5,757 nt of DNA from Oceanococcus sp041619315 (GCA_041619315.1 JBFKEC010000222.1:1-5757), one strand, 5' to 3'. Shown: positions 1 to 5,757, numbered from the stretch's first letter. Made by a program: numbers and translations. Notes: generated by a model from the letters alone, not told the origin.

Positions 1-584
1 ACATGCTTGGCGGCCAGGTAGTTGTCCAGGGTGAAGGCCTGATTGATCGGGTTGTGGCGGCTGCACAGACAGGCGAAGCGGTCACTCCACAGGATCTTCT
101 GATGCAGCGATTGTGGCAGCGAATCAAAACGGTTGATCACCATGTCGACCTTGCCTTGCTCGACATCACGAAAGCTCACATCGCTGGGCGTCATGATGTC
201 CAGGCTGACCTGTGGCGCTTCCACACGCAGGCGCAACAGCACGTTGGGCAGTAGCGAGGATTCGGCGTAGTCACTGGCCATGATGCGGAACACCCGATCA
301 GAGCTGGCCGGGTCGAACTCGGTTTGGGGTTGAACAGCACGATCGACCGTGGCCAGTACTTCACGGATTACCGGCTGCAAGGCCAGCGCCCGTTCCGTCG
401 GGACCATGCCCTCGCTGGTGCGGATCAAAAGCGGGTCGCCAAGCAGCTGGCGCAGGCGCCGAAGACTGTTGCTCATGGCCGGCTGGCTGAGCTCCAGTTG
501 ATGCGCGGCGCTGGTCACATTGCGCTCGCGCAGCAGGGCATCCAGGTTGCGCAGCAGGTTCAGGTCGAAACGGGGATTGGCCAT
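1..584 (-). CDS. LysR-type transcriptional regulator, C-terminus cut by window edge
   Basis: The reverse strand reads open from an ATG at 584 down to the window edge, giving 194 residues; full-length family members are near 300, so about one third is missing. Residues 6-65 form the winged helix-turn-helix of LysR regulators: FDLNLLRNLDALL, then NVTSAAHQLELSQPAMSNSL as the recognition helix region, then LRRLRQLLGDPLLIRT and GMVPTERA. The effector-binding domain begins near residue 97 (DRVFRIMASDYAE), a style seen in the NodD/NahR-like branch. The start is firm: an in-frame TGA lies three codons upstream (593-591), although no good ribosome site is visible. It is divergent from aceA across 178 bases, a usual arrangement for a LysR protein controlling its neighbour and itself. 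Family is certain; the effector and targets are unknown, and control of aceA is inferred from position only. Confidence 0.93.
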   Translation of the reverse strand, partial: MANPRFDLNLLRNLDALLRERNVTSAAHQLELSQPAMSNSLRRLRQLLGDPLLIRTSEGMVPTERALALQPVIREVLATVDRAVQPQTEFDPASSDRVFRIMASDYAESSLLPNVLLRLRVEAPQVSLDIMTPSDVSFRDVEQGKVDMVINRFDSLPQSLHQKILWSDRFACLCSRHNPINQAFTLDNYLAAKH

Positions 585-627
585 GGTGGGTCAGCAGGCC
601 GCTCGCTGCGGTGTTTTGACAGCATTA

Positions 628-640
628 TTCATTTGGTGAA
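628..640. promoter_or_regulatory. Candidate LysR-type operator (T-N11-A dyad)
   Basis: The 13-base element TTCATTTGGTGAA fits the T-N11-A rule for LysR regulators. It sits in a 15-base dyad (627-641) with arms ATTCA and TGAAT around a 5-base centre. It lies between the divergent LysR gene and aceA, about 44 bases from the LysR start and 122 from the aceA start. The motif is short and AT-rich, so a chance match is possible. Binding is an inference. Confidence 0.5.
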
Positions 641-661
641 TTACGTGTATTAGTCGCATTT

Positions 662-667
662 ATTATA
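662..667 (-). promoter_or_regulatory. Candidate -10 box for the LysR gene
   Basis: Read on the reverse strand, 667-662 is a perfect TATAAT, about 80 bases upstream of the LysR start. The matching -35 region (about 684-690) is weak. If it is used, transcription would start near 655 and the T-N11-A dyad would lie just downstream, a placement compatible with autorepression. The surrounding sequence is generally AT-rich, which lowers the weight of the match. Confidence 0.3.
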
Positions 668-704
668 TTTATTTTGTCGTCCCGAGTAACATCGCCATCC
701 GCAA

Positions 705-720
705 GGCACCTGAGGGTGCC
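705..720 (+). other. Perfect 6-bp hairpin in the aceA leader
   Basis: GGCACC and GGTGCC flank a TGAG loop, giving a perfect 6-bp GC-rich stem. It ends 42 bases before the aceA start codon and is not followed by a T-run, so it is not a terminator. It may be an mRNA leader structure or a protein-binding dyad; the role is unknown. Confidence 0.4.
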
Positions 721-762
721 AGTGCAGTCTCGAAATTTACCCGTTAATGGAGTCCTTCCATC

Positions 763-2343
763 ATGTCTCAGTATAAAGATGACATCGACGCGCTGACCCG
801 CGTGCGCAGTGCAGCCGGCAGCAGCTGGGATGCAATCAATCCGGAATATGCCGCCCGTATGAAGGCGCAGAACCGCTTTCAGACCGGTCTCGACGTTGCG
901 CGTTACACCGCCGCAATCATGCGTAAGGACATGGAGGAGTACGATCGTGACAGCTCCAAGTACACCCAGTCGCTGGGTTGCTGGCACGGCTTCATCGGGC
1001 AGCAGAAGCTGATCTCGATCAAGAAGCACTTCGGTACCACCGACAAGAAGTACCTGTACCTGTCCGGCTGGATGGTTGCGGCTCTGCGTTCCGAGTTCGG
1101 TCCGCTGCCTGACCAGTCCATGCACGAAAAAACCACCGTTGCCGGCCTGATCAAAGAGCTGTACACCTTCCTGCGCCAGGCTGATGCGCGCGAACTGGGC
1201 GGTCTGTTCCGTCAGCTCGACGCCGCTTCGGAAGCCGACAAGCCGGCTATCCAGGCTCAGATCGACAACTTCCAGACTCACGTTGTGCCGATCATTGCTG
1301 ACATCGATGCCGGTTTCGGTAACGCTGAAGCCACCTACCTGATGGCCAAGCAGATGATCGAAGCAGGTGCATGCTGCATCCAGATCGAGAACCAGGTTTC
1401 CGACGAGAAGCAGTGTGGTCATCAGGACGGCAAGGTCACCGTGCCGCATGAAGACTTCCTGGCCAAGATTCGCGCCGTGCGTTACGCCTTCCTCGAGCTG
1501 GGTGTGGACGACGGTGTGATCGTTGCCCGTACCGACTCCCTGGGCGCTGGCCTGACCAAGCAGATCGCTTACACGCGTGAGCCGGGTGATCTGGGCGATC
1601 AGTACAACAGCTTCCTCGACGTCGAAGAAGTGACCGCAGACACCATGAACAACGGCGACGTTGTGATCAAGCAGAATGGCAAGCTGGTACGTCCCAAGCG
1701 CCTGCCGTCCAACCTGTTCCAGTTCCGTGAAGGCACGGGCGAAGATCGCTGCGTTCTGGACTGCATCACCTCGCTGCAGAACGGCGCCGACATGATCTGG
1801 ATCGAAACCGAGAAGCCGCACGTCGGTCAGATCGGTGGCATGGTCAACCGTGTGCGTGAAGTGGTGCCGAACGCCAAGCTGGTTTACAACAACAGCCCGT
1901 CGTTCAACTGGACCCTGAACTTCCGTCAGCAGGTGTTTGACGCCTGGACCGATGAAGGCAAGGACATGTCTGCCTACGATCGTAACGATCTGATGAATGT
2001 GTCCTACGACGATACCGATCTGGCCAAGGCCGCTGATGACAAGATCCGCAGCTTCCAGGCTGACGGTGCCCGCGAAGCCGGCATCTTCCATCACCTGATC
2101 ACGCTGCCGACTTACCACACCGCCGCACTGTCGACTGATAACCTGGCCAAGGAATACTTCGGCGACGAAGCCATGCTGGGTTATGTGGCCAACGTGCAGC
2201 GTAAGGAAATCCGTCAGGGTATCGCCTGCGTGAAGCATCAGAACATGGCCGGTTCGGACATGGGCGATGACCACAAGGAATACTTTGCTGGTGAAGCTGC
2301 GCTCAAGGCTGCTGGTGAAGACAACACCATGAATCAGTTCTAA
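763..2343 (+). CDS. aceA: Isocitrate lyase
   Basis: Isocitrate lyase splits isocitrate into glyoxylate and succinate, the first step of the glyoxylate shunt, letting cells grow on acetate and fatty acids. It is cytoplasmic, Mg-dependent and normally tetrameric. The 526-residue product matches the long Pseudomonas-type form, not the shorter E. coli form. Visible signatures are SGWMVAA (101-107), the metal/substrate region ADIDAGFGN (179-187), the catalytic loop KQCGH (216-220, nucleophile Cys218), HEDF (229-232), ARTDS (255-259) and the substrate motif NNSPSFNW (376-383). All catalytic positions appear intact. The ATG at 763 follows a modest TGGAG (748-752). The gene stands alone: the LysR gene diverges upstream and a strong terminator follows. 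Regulation is probably carbon-source dependent, as known for this family; the local LysR protein is a candidate regulator. Confidence 0.98.
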   Translation: MSQYKDDIDALTRVRSAAGSSWDAINPEYAARMKAQNRFQTGLDVARYTAAIMRKDMEEYDRDSSKYTQSLGCWHGFIGQQKLISIKKHFGTTDKKYLYLSGWMVAALRSEFGPLPDQSMHEKTTVAGLIKELYTFLRQADARELGGLFRQLDAASEADKPAIQAQIDNFQTHVVPIIADIDAGFGNAEATYLMAKQMIEAGACCIQIENQVSDEKQCGHQDGKVTVPHEDFLAKIRAVRYAFLELGVDDGVIVARTDSLGAGLTKQIAYTREPGDLGDQYNSFLDVEEVTADTMNNGDVVIKQNGKLVRPKRLPSNLFQFREGTGEDRCVLDCITSLQNGADMIWIETEKPHVGQIGGMVNRVREVVPNAKLVYNNSPSFNWTLNFRQQVFDAWTDEGKDMSAYDRNDLMNVSYDDTDLAKAADDKIRSFQADGAREAGIFHHLITLPTYHTAALSTDNLAKEYFGDEAMLGYVANVQRKEIRQGIACVKHQNMAGSDMGDDHKEYFAGEAALKAAGEDNTMNQF

Positions 2344-2367
2344 ACAACCGATTCAGCTGTACCCGAA

Positions 2368-2399
2368 GGGGGCGATGATTTCATCGCCCTCTTTTTTTT
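2368..2399 (+). terminator. Intrinsic terminator of aceA
   Basis: Starting 25 bases after the aceA stop, GGGCGATG and CATCGCCC pair around an ATTT loop as a perfect 8-bp stem, extendable to 10 bp with one G-U pair. A run of eight T residues (2392-2399) follows after TC. This is a textbook rho-independent terminator on the plus strand. There is no matching T-run for the convergent minus-strand gene. Confidence 0.95.
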
Positions 2400-2453
2400 G
2401 GCCTGATTGGGGCGACGGTTTGTTGCCCAGTCCCTCGTCGATCTGTTCGAAGC

Positions 2454-2465
2454 CGCGAGCTCGCG
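2454..2465. repeat. 12-bp perfect palindrome
   Basis: CGCGAGCTCGCG is a perfect 12-base palindrome between the aceA terminator and the 3' end of the MAPEG gene. With no loop it is a poor hairpin but a possible dyad binding site. It has no T-run and no assigned function. Confidence 0.4.
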
Positions 2466-2489
2466 CTCACGCATTGTTGAACAACAACA

Positions 2490-2912
2490 TCATGCAATGA
2501 CGGCGAAACTCGCCAAACCCAGCATGGCGATCAGCATGATGCACCCGAACATGAAAACGGGGCGACGCAGAGGAATGTGATTTGAGCCTGTGTGTATGTA
2601 GGCATGAGCTATACGACTCAGCACAAAAAGCCAGGCCGTAAGTTGTGCCCAGAAGCCGGCGGCTTCCAGCACGTAAAGCATTAGAACCATCACATAAAAC
2701 AAAACTGGAACTTCGAACTGATTCCGGATGTTGTTATTAATCTGCTGTACAAAGTCAGGCCATGCGTCAGCGTGCAAAGCGCGGCGCTCAAGGTCCACAG
2801 TCCCCTCTTTCGATGCACGCGATTTCGCTGCAGCCAATCGGAAGAAGACCGTCAGAGTCAGGGCAATCTGAACCAGAAGTGGCAAGAAGATAAATTGGTT
2901 TGTACTGAGCAT
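2490..2912 (-). CDS. MAPEG-family small integral membrane protein
   Basis: This 140-residue protein has four hydrophobic segments, near residues 7-28, 68-86, 89-107 and 117-138, the topology of the MAPEG family (membrane-associated proteins in eicosanoid and glutathione metabolism). The family signature is visible at the start of helix 2: NNIRNQFEVPVLFY (60-73), with Arg63, Asn64 and Glu67 in the conserved places. SRIAHAYIH (99-107) and PLRRP (114-118) also fit. Eukaryotic members are glutathione transferases or related enzymes; most bacterial members have no proven substrate, so no reaction is assigned. The ATG at 2912 has AGGA (2920-2917) at suitable spacing. Base composition is visibly more AT-rich than in aceA or the genes to the right, and the gene abuts a transposase relic, which suggests a different history. 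It converges on aceA. Confidence 0.85.
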   Translation of the reverse strand: MLSTNQFIFLPLLVQIALTLTVFFRLAAAKSRASKEGTVDLERRALHADAWPDFVQQINNNIRNQFEVPVLFYVMVLMLYVLEAAGFWAQLTAWLFVLSRIAHAYIHTGSNHIPLRRPVFMFGCIMLIAMLGLASFAVIA

Positions 2913-2919
2913 GGGGTCC

Positions 2920-2974
2920 TACCGGTTGCCTGCAGCGCGAGAAGCAATTGGCTCGTGCATCGCAGAGACCGGTA
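2920..2974. repeat. Large imperfect inverted repeat in the MAPEG leader
   Basis: The left arm 2920-2941 and the reverse complement of the right arm 2952-2974 share TACCGGT at the outer end, CTGC in the middle and CGAG at the inner end, with two small gaps and one mismatch, around a 10-base loop (2942-2951). The outer arm touches the likely ribosome site of the MAPEG gene, which starts at 2912. It could be a leader RNA hairpin controlling translation, an operator, or a mobile-element scar. Confidence 0.5.
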
Positions 2975-3066
2975 ACAAGTTGTCGCGCGGCTTATTTCTA
3001 TGGGCAATAACTTGAAGAGTCATTGGGGCCTCGAGTCCGTATAGCAAGTCGAAGTCAGCTTATCCC

Positions 3067-3339
3067 ATGACTACAAATTCTCAAATTGATACCAATATCG
3101 GTATCGACGCTGGCATACAGCACCTGGACTACTTCATCCGGCCAAGCGGTTTGGCCTTGCAAGTCGAGAACATCGCTGAAGGTATCCCGACCGCAGCCCA
3201 GCACTGTGCGGGTCCAAAGTGCATTTTTATCAAAGCCACTTTAAGAATGGATTCGGCGTAGGTCGCGGCTGAAGTTGCAAGCGCCGAGTTCACCGGCAAA
3301 GAAGCCCGTGGAGGGGGCGACCCCGAAGGTCAGAGTCAG
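3067..3339 (+). pseudogene. Decayed N-terminal fragment of an IS110-like transposase
   Basis: The 64-codon stretch from ATG 3067 to TAG 3259-3261 reads like the start of the DEDD nuclease domain of IS110-family transposases. IGIDAGIQHLDYFIRPSG (residues 12-29) matches the usual IGIDVSK..LD....PSG pattern, and VENIAEGI matches the N..EGI element. Residues 49-64, PKCIFIKATLRMDSA, align with the family pattern P.RIVIEATGR.E.A. The first catalytic Asp survives (IGID), but the Glu of EATG is Lys here and the Gly is Leu. The frame then meets a TAG and continues as VAAEVASAEF up to a TGA at 3340-3342; this can loosely be read as the next helix. The remaining domain and the C-terminal serine-containing transposase domain (usual total 300-450 residues) are absent. 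Assignment is by motif reading only. A short unrelated ORF is the alternative. Confidence 0.55.
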
Positions 3340-3514
3340 TGAGCCCGCATGCAGACGGCGAAAATCAGGGGCGCACTATGCGTTTGCGGCCCGATATCAG
3401 CGTTGTTGGTCATGAACTTGTCAGCGATCCGCATCAATGCATGGCACGGGCACGCCTGCTACGAGGTTTTAGTCGTATAGTTCGCCGCCTTGACGCCAAC
3501 AGCCCACACCCCCA
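3262..3514. other. Gene-poor stretch between transposase relic and oxygenase gene
   Basis: Apart from the read-through of the transposase relic to 3339, no convincing gene is visible on either strand. A plus-strand frame opened by a GTG at 3339, with an internal ATG at 3378 preceded by AGGGG, runs into the oxygenase gene in a different frame; its product resembles no family I recognise. No clean inverted repeats or target duplications bounding an insertion were found. It is best read as decayed sequence plus the upstream region of the oxygenase gene. Confidence 0.5.
3476..3481 (+). promoter_or_regulatory. Weak candidate -10 box for the oxygenase gene
   Basis: TATAGT matches the -10 consensus at five of six positions and would place a transcription start about 27 bases before the oxygenase start codon. 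No good -35 hexamer is found at the right distance, so this is only suggestive. Confidence 0.22.
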
Positions 3515-4186
3515 ATGGTCGATTTACTCTCGCATGGCCTTTCAGATGACGGTGGATTTGAACAGAGTCTGTTCTCACGCATTGCCGAGGATCTGCTCGC
3601 TCAGGGCTATTGCATCCGGCCGGCGGCGTTGCCGGAGGCGATGACTCAGTCGTTATGCGCGCATTTGCACAGCATGGATGAGGCGCGCTACACCCGTGCG
3701 GGTATCGGTCGGGCTGGCGACTATTTGAAGAACCGCTTTGTGCGCACCGATGAGATTTGCTGGATCAACGGCGAGTCGTCGGCGGGCCAGCAATGGCTGG
3801 CATGGGCGGCCAGGCTGCAAACGTTTCTCAACCGTCGCCTGTTTCTCGGACTGTTTTCGTTCGAAAGTCATTTTGCCCACTATGCCCCGGGCGACTATTA
3901 CAAGCGCCACTACGACGCGTTTCGTGGCCAGGCCAATCGCGTGCTGTCCATCGTGGTGTATTTGAACAGTGGCTGGTTGCCCACTGATGGAGGCGAACTG
4001 GTGCTGTATCGCGACGATGAAGATCGCAGCGGGGTTCGTGTGGTGCCGCTTATGGGGACGGTGGTGGTCTTTCTCAGTGAGGAATTCCCGCATGAGGTGC
4101 TGCCGGCCCAGCGTGATCGTCACTCGATTGCCGGCTGGTTCCGGGTCAATGCGACCACGCCGGATCGGCTGGACCCGCCGCGCTAG
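3515..4186 (+). CDS. 2OG-Fe(II) dioxygenase, prolyl-hydroxylase (PHD/P4H) type
   Basis: The 223-residue product belongs to the Fe(II)- and 2-oxoglutarate-dependent oxygenases, which couple 2-oxoglutarate decarboxylation to substrate hydroxylation. The iron triad is visible as His132-x-Asp134 (YYKRHYDAF) and His193 (FPHEVLPA); Arg202, nine residues after His193, would bind the 2-oxoglutarate carboxylate and is followed by SIAGWFR. RFVRTDEICWI (74-84) resembles the IRGDKITWI stretch of animal HIF prolyl hydroxylases, and VVYLNSGW..TDGGEL (147-161) is the usual core strand region. Known bacterial PHD-like proteins include a Pseudomonas enzyme acting on elongation factor Tu; whether this is its orthologue cannot be told. 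The ATG at 3515 is the first start after an in-frame TGA at 3491 but has no clear ribosome site, so a downstream start is possible. All active-site residues are present, so it is probably functional. Confidence 0.9.
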   Translation: MVDLLSHGLSDDGGFEQSLFSRIAEDLLAQGYCIRPAALPEAMTQSLCAHLHSMDEARYTRAGIGRAGDYLKNRFVRTDEICWINGESSAGQQWLAWAARLQTFLNRRLFLGLFSFESHFAHYAPGDYYKRHYDAFRGQANRVLSIVVYLNSGWLPTDGGELVLYRDDEDRSGVRVVPLMGTVVVFLSEEFPHEVLPAQRDRHSIAGWFRVNATTPDRLDPPR

Positions 4187-4325
4187 CAACCTGCTGTGCT
4201 TATGTGGACTAAGGTGGCCGTGTAGGCGACGGAAAACGCCGGCGCTGGCATTTCAGTGACGAGGATGCGGCACTTTGGGTCGGGCCTACGGCCTGATGCC
4301 GTGGTTCAGATGACAGGGGCAGACA

Positions 4326-4835
4326 ATGATGAAATGGGCGCAGCCAAGCGGTGTGCTGGCAATGGCGATGTGCGTGTTGCTGGGCGCATGTGCGCACAAG
4401 CCAGCGATGCAACCGCGAGAACTGGGCGAGGGCTGGGCGCTGGAACGCAGCGTGATCGAAGGCTTGATTCAGGTCGAGGCCAGCGACGCGCAGCGTGTTG
4501 CTGTTCTGGCCGTGTTTGATCGCATCAATCCGCAGTTGCACAACAACAGCAAGCGGATGGCGCATCTGCAGCGCCAGTGGGCCGAACTGGACGCCCAGGA
4601 TGGCGCCTATGCCGGACTGCGTGATGGTCTGCTGCAGCAGCGGACGGCCGCCTTCCAGGGTCGTCTGCAACTGGAGGCGGAGTTTGATCAGGCCATCGCC
4701 GCGATTCTGAAGCCGGAGCAATGGCAACAATGGCGCGCGCTGACCAAGTTTGAGGTTCAGCGTGAGCAGCGCTCATCCGGCCACCGTGGCGACGCTCAGG
4801 GGCAACGCCCGCAGCGCCGCCGCGTGGCCGCCTGA
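4326..4835 (+). CDS. Small lipoprotein, weakly Spy/CpxP-like
   Basis: The 169-residue product begins with a lipoprotein signal peptide: basic start MMKW, hydrophobic stretch to residue 19, then lipobox LGAC with the acylated Cys22. The mature part is largely helical and rich in Gln, Ala, Glu and Arg. Its layout, with paired helices at about 55-125 followed by LKPEQWQQWRAL (128-139), recalls the LTPEQ...F repeats of Spy/CpxP/ZraP envelope-stress proteins, but the match is weak and no function is assigned. After about residue 148 the tail becomes basic and polar (RGDAQGQRPQRRR). Residue +2 after the Cys is Ala, not Asp, so outer-membrane sorting is expected. AGGGG (4315-4319) lies six bases before the first ATG and nine before the second at 4329; either may be used. 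The gene is 139 bases from the oxygenase gene and converges on the peptidase gene. Confidence 0.75.
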   Translation: MMKWAQPSGVLAMAMCVLLGACAHKPAMQPRELGEGWALERSVIEGLIQVEASDAQRVAVLAVFDRINPQLHNNSKRMAHLQRQWAELDAQDGAYAGLRDGLLQQRTAAFQGRLQLEAEFDQAIAAILKPEQWQQWRALTKFEVQREQRSSGHRGDAQGQRPQRRRVAA

Positions 4836-4843
4836 GGTGATCG

Positions 4844-5757
4844 CTAGGGCTTCAGTTCAAGGCCGTCAAATGCACCCACCGCGCTGAGTGCGAAGGCGTA
4901 TTCCAGGGCCGCATCCTTGAGCCCTTCAAAACGCCCGGATGCGCCACCATGGCCGCCTTCCATTTCAATGCGCAGGAAATAGGGGCCGCCGTCTGGGGCG
5001 TCATGGCGCAGGCGTGCCGCCCATTTGCTCGGCTCCCAGTAGGTCACGCGGGGGTCGGACAGGCCGCCGGTAATGAGCATTGGCGGGTAGGGCTGGTCGG
5101 CCACATTGTCATACGGGCTGTAGGTCGCAATGGTGTCGTAATCCTGCTCGGAGGTCAGCGGATTGCCCCATTCCGGCCATTCCGGCGGGGTCAGCGGCAG
5201 GCTTTCATCCGACATGGTGTTGAGCACGTCGACAAACGGCACCGCCGCAATAATGCCGCCAAACAGCTGTGGATCCATATTGGCTACCGCGCCCATCAGC
5301 AGGCCGCCGGCTGAGCCGCCCATGGCCACGATGCGGCCTTCACGGGTGTAGTTGTTGTCGACCAGATAGCGCCCGGCGGCGACAAAGTCCTTGAAGGTGT
5401 TGGTCTTCTTGTCCAGCTTGCCGTCGAGATACCACTGATAACCCTTGGCCTTGCTGCCACGCGGATGAACAATCGCGTAGATCATGCCGCGATCAACCAG
5501 GCTCAGGCGGCTGCTGCGAAAATCGGCCGGTATGGTGATGCCGTAGGAACCATAGCCATACAGCAATACCGGCGCGGAGCCGTCAACCGGCGTTGAAACA
5601 TGGCGTAGCAGGGTGATCGGGACTTCGGCGCCATCCCATGAGGGCGCCATCAGGCGCTCTGCAACATAGTCGGCAGGGTTGTGTCCGGATGGCACTTCAC
5701 GGGCCTTGCGCAAGGTGCGCTGGCGTGTGTTCAGGTCGTAGTCGTACACCTGATCCG
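4844..5757 (-). CDS. ptrB: Oligopeptidase B (S9A serine peptidase), N-terminus cut by window edge
   Basis: Oligopeptidase B cleaves short peptides after Arg or Lys. It has an N-terminal beta-propeller and a C-terminal alpha/beta-hydrolase domain. The window holds about the last 304 codons: the end of the propeller/linker (VYDYDLNTRQRTL), then the hydrolase domain. Counting from the Val codon at 5749, landmarks are PVLLYGYGSYG (60-70), the nucleophile elbow GGSAGG with Ser146 (codon 5314-5312), Asp232 in GLSDPRV (codon at 5056), and His267 in EGGHGGASGR (codon at 4951). The spacings Ser-Asp 86 and Asp-His 35 are close to those of the E. coli enzyme. The frame is open to the right edge; the GTG at 5749 is an internal Val, not a start. 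Full-length enzymes have roughly 680-720 residues. The stop is a TAG at 4846-4844. The domain looks intact, without frameshift. Confidence 0.95.
   Translation of the reverse strand, partial: DQVYDYDLNTRQRTLRKAREVPSGHNPADYVAERLMAPSWDGAEVPITLLRHVSTPVDGSAPVLLYGYGSYGITIPADFRSSRLSLVDRGMIYAIVHPRGSKAKGYQWYLDGKLDKKTNTFKDFVAAGRYLVDNNYTREGRIVAMGGSAGGLLMGAVANMDPQLFGGIIAAVPFVDVLNTMSDESLPLTPPEWPEWGNPLTSEQDYDTIATYSPYDNVADQPYPPMLITGGLSDPRVTYWEPSKWAARLRHDAPDGGPYFLRIEMEGGHGGASGRFEGLKDAALEYAFALSAVGAFDGLELKP

Larger units (their letters stand above)
616..669 (+). promoter_or_regulatory. Candidate aceA promoter elements
   Basis: A perfect -35 hexamer TTGACA lies at 616-621. The hexamer 17 bases downstream (639-644, AATTAC) matches the -10 consensus at only three positions. 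Better -10 matches, TATTAT at 661-666 and TATATT at 664-669, are too far away to pair with that -35. A strong -35 with a weak -10 overlapped by the LysR-type dyad would suit an activated promoter. The exact transcription start cannot be fixed from sequence. Confidence 0.35.

Noticed and set aside
3..653. Plus-strand open frames opposite the LysR gene
   Set aside because: The minus-strand LysR product is clear over the whole stretch, so these are shadows.
704..720. Possible sigma-54 promoter (GG...GC) in the aceA leader
   Set aside because: The GG and GC pairs are 11 bases apart, not 10, and the match comes from the hairpin sequence itself.
625..2274. A 549-codon open frame on the minus strand, antisense to aceA
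   Set aside because: Its translation has no recognisable domain, and aceA on the plus strand is certain. Long antisense frames arise readily opposite highly expressed genes with strong codon bias in GC-rich DNA.
3339..3644. A GTG-started plus-strand frame reaching into the oxygenase gene
   Set aside because: It overlaps the oxygenase in another frame, resembles no family, and its second half is a shadow of the oxygenase. The ATG at 3378 has a fair ribosome site but is out of frame with the oxygenase.
3653..4189. A 178-codon minus-strand frame opposite the oxygenase gene
   Set aside because: It lies entirely within the oxygenase gene, which has intact catalytic motifs, and its translation looks like no known family.
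4209..4305. Short GC-rich inverted repeats between the oxygenase and lipoprotein genes, considered as terminator or REP element
   Set aside because: Stems are only 4-5 bp, have no T-run and do not match a REP pattern I can recognise.
4209..4730. A 173-codon minus-strand frame opposite the lipoprotein gene
   Set aside because: The plus strand has a signal peptide, lipobox and ribosome site; the antisense product shows no domain-like pattern.
5747..5749. GTG as a start codon for a 301-residue peptidase
   Set aside because: The frame continues open to the window edge, and the preceding residues fit the oligopeptidase B pattern, so this is an internal Val in a truncated gene.
1..5757. CRISPR arrays, tRNA or rRNA genes, phage or defence systems
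   Set aside because: No spaced direct repeats, no tRNA-like cloverleaf and no defence-associated domains were seen.

Overview
The window reads as chromosomal DNA of a gammaproteobacterium, most likely of the Pseudomonas lineage (Pseudomonas or Halopseudomonas). The evidence is the long-form isocitrate lyase (526 residues, KQCGHQDGKV active-site loop), GC-rich third positions in most genes, and the set of neighbours. The genus is an inference; no marker gene is present.

Layout. (1) Positions 1-584, minus strand: N-terminal two thirds of a LysR-type regulator, cut by the left edge. (2) 585-762: divergent control region with a T-N11-A LysR-type box, near-consensus promoter elements and a leader hairpin. 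(3) 763-2343, plus: complete aceA (glyoxylate shunt), closed by a strong intrinsic terminator at 2368-2399. (4) About 2400-3514: a more AT-rich, gene-poor segment. It holds a minus-strand MAPEG-family membrane protein (2490-2912), a large imperfect inverted repeat just upstream of that gene, and a decayed fragment of an IS110-like transposase (3067-3339). (5) 3515-4186, plus: a complete 2OG-Fe(II) dioxygenase of the PHD/prolyl-4-hydroxylase type. (6) 4326-4835, plus: a small lipoprotein with a weak resemblance to Spy/CpxP proteins. (7) 4844-5757, minus: the C-terminal catalytic domain of oligopeptidase B, converging on the lipoprotein gene with an 8-base gap and cut by the right edge.

How the genes relate. 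The clearest functional unit is the LysR/aceA divergent pair; the regulator may control aceA, itself, or both. The remaining genes do not form an obvious pathway or operon. The middle segment looks like a site of past insertion and decay between conserved chromosomal genes. I found no evidence for a wholly new system. The most interesting items are the IS110-like relic with a lost catalytic acid, the inverted repeat in the MAPEG leader, the PHD-like oxygenase, and the control region of aceA.
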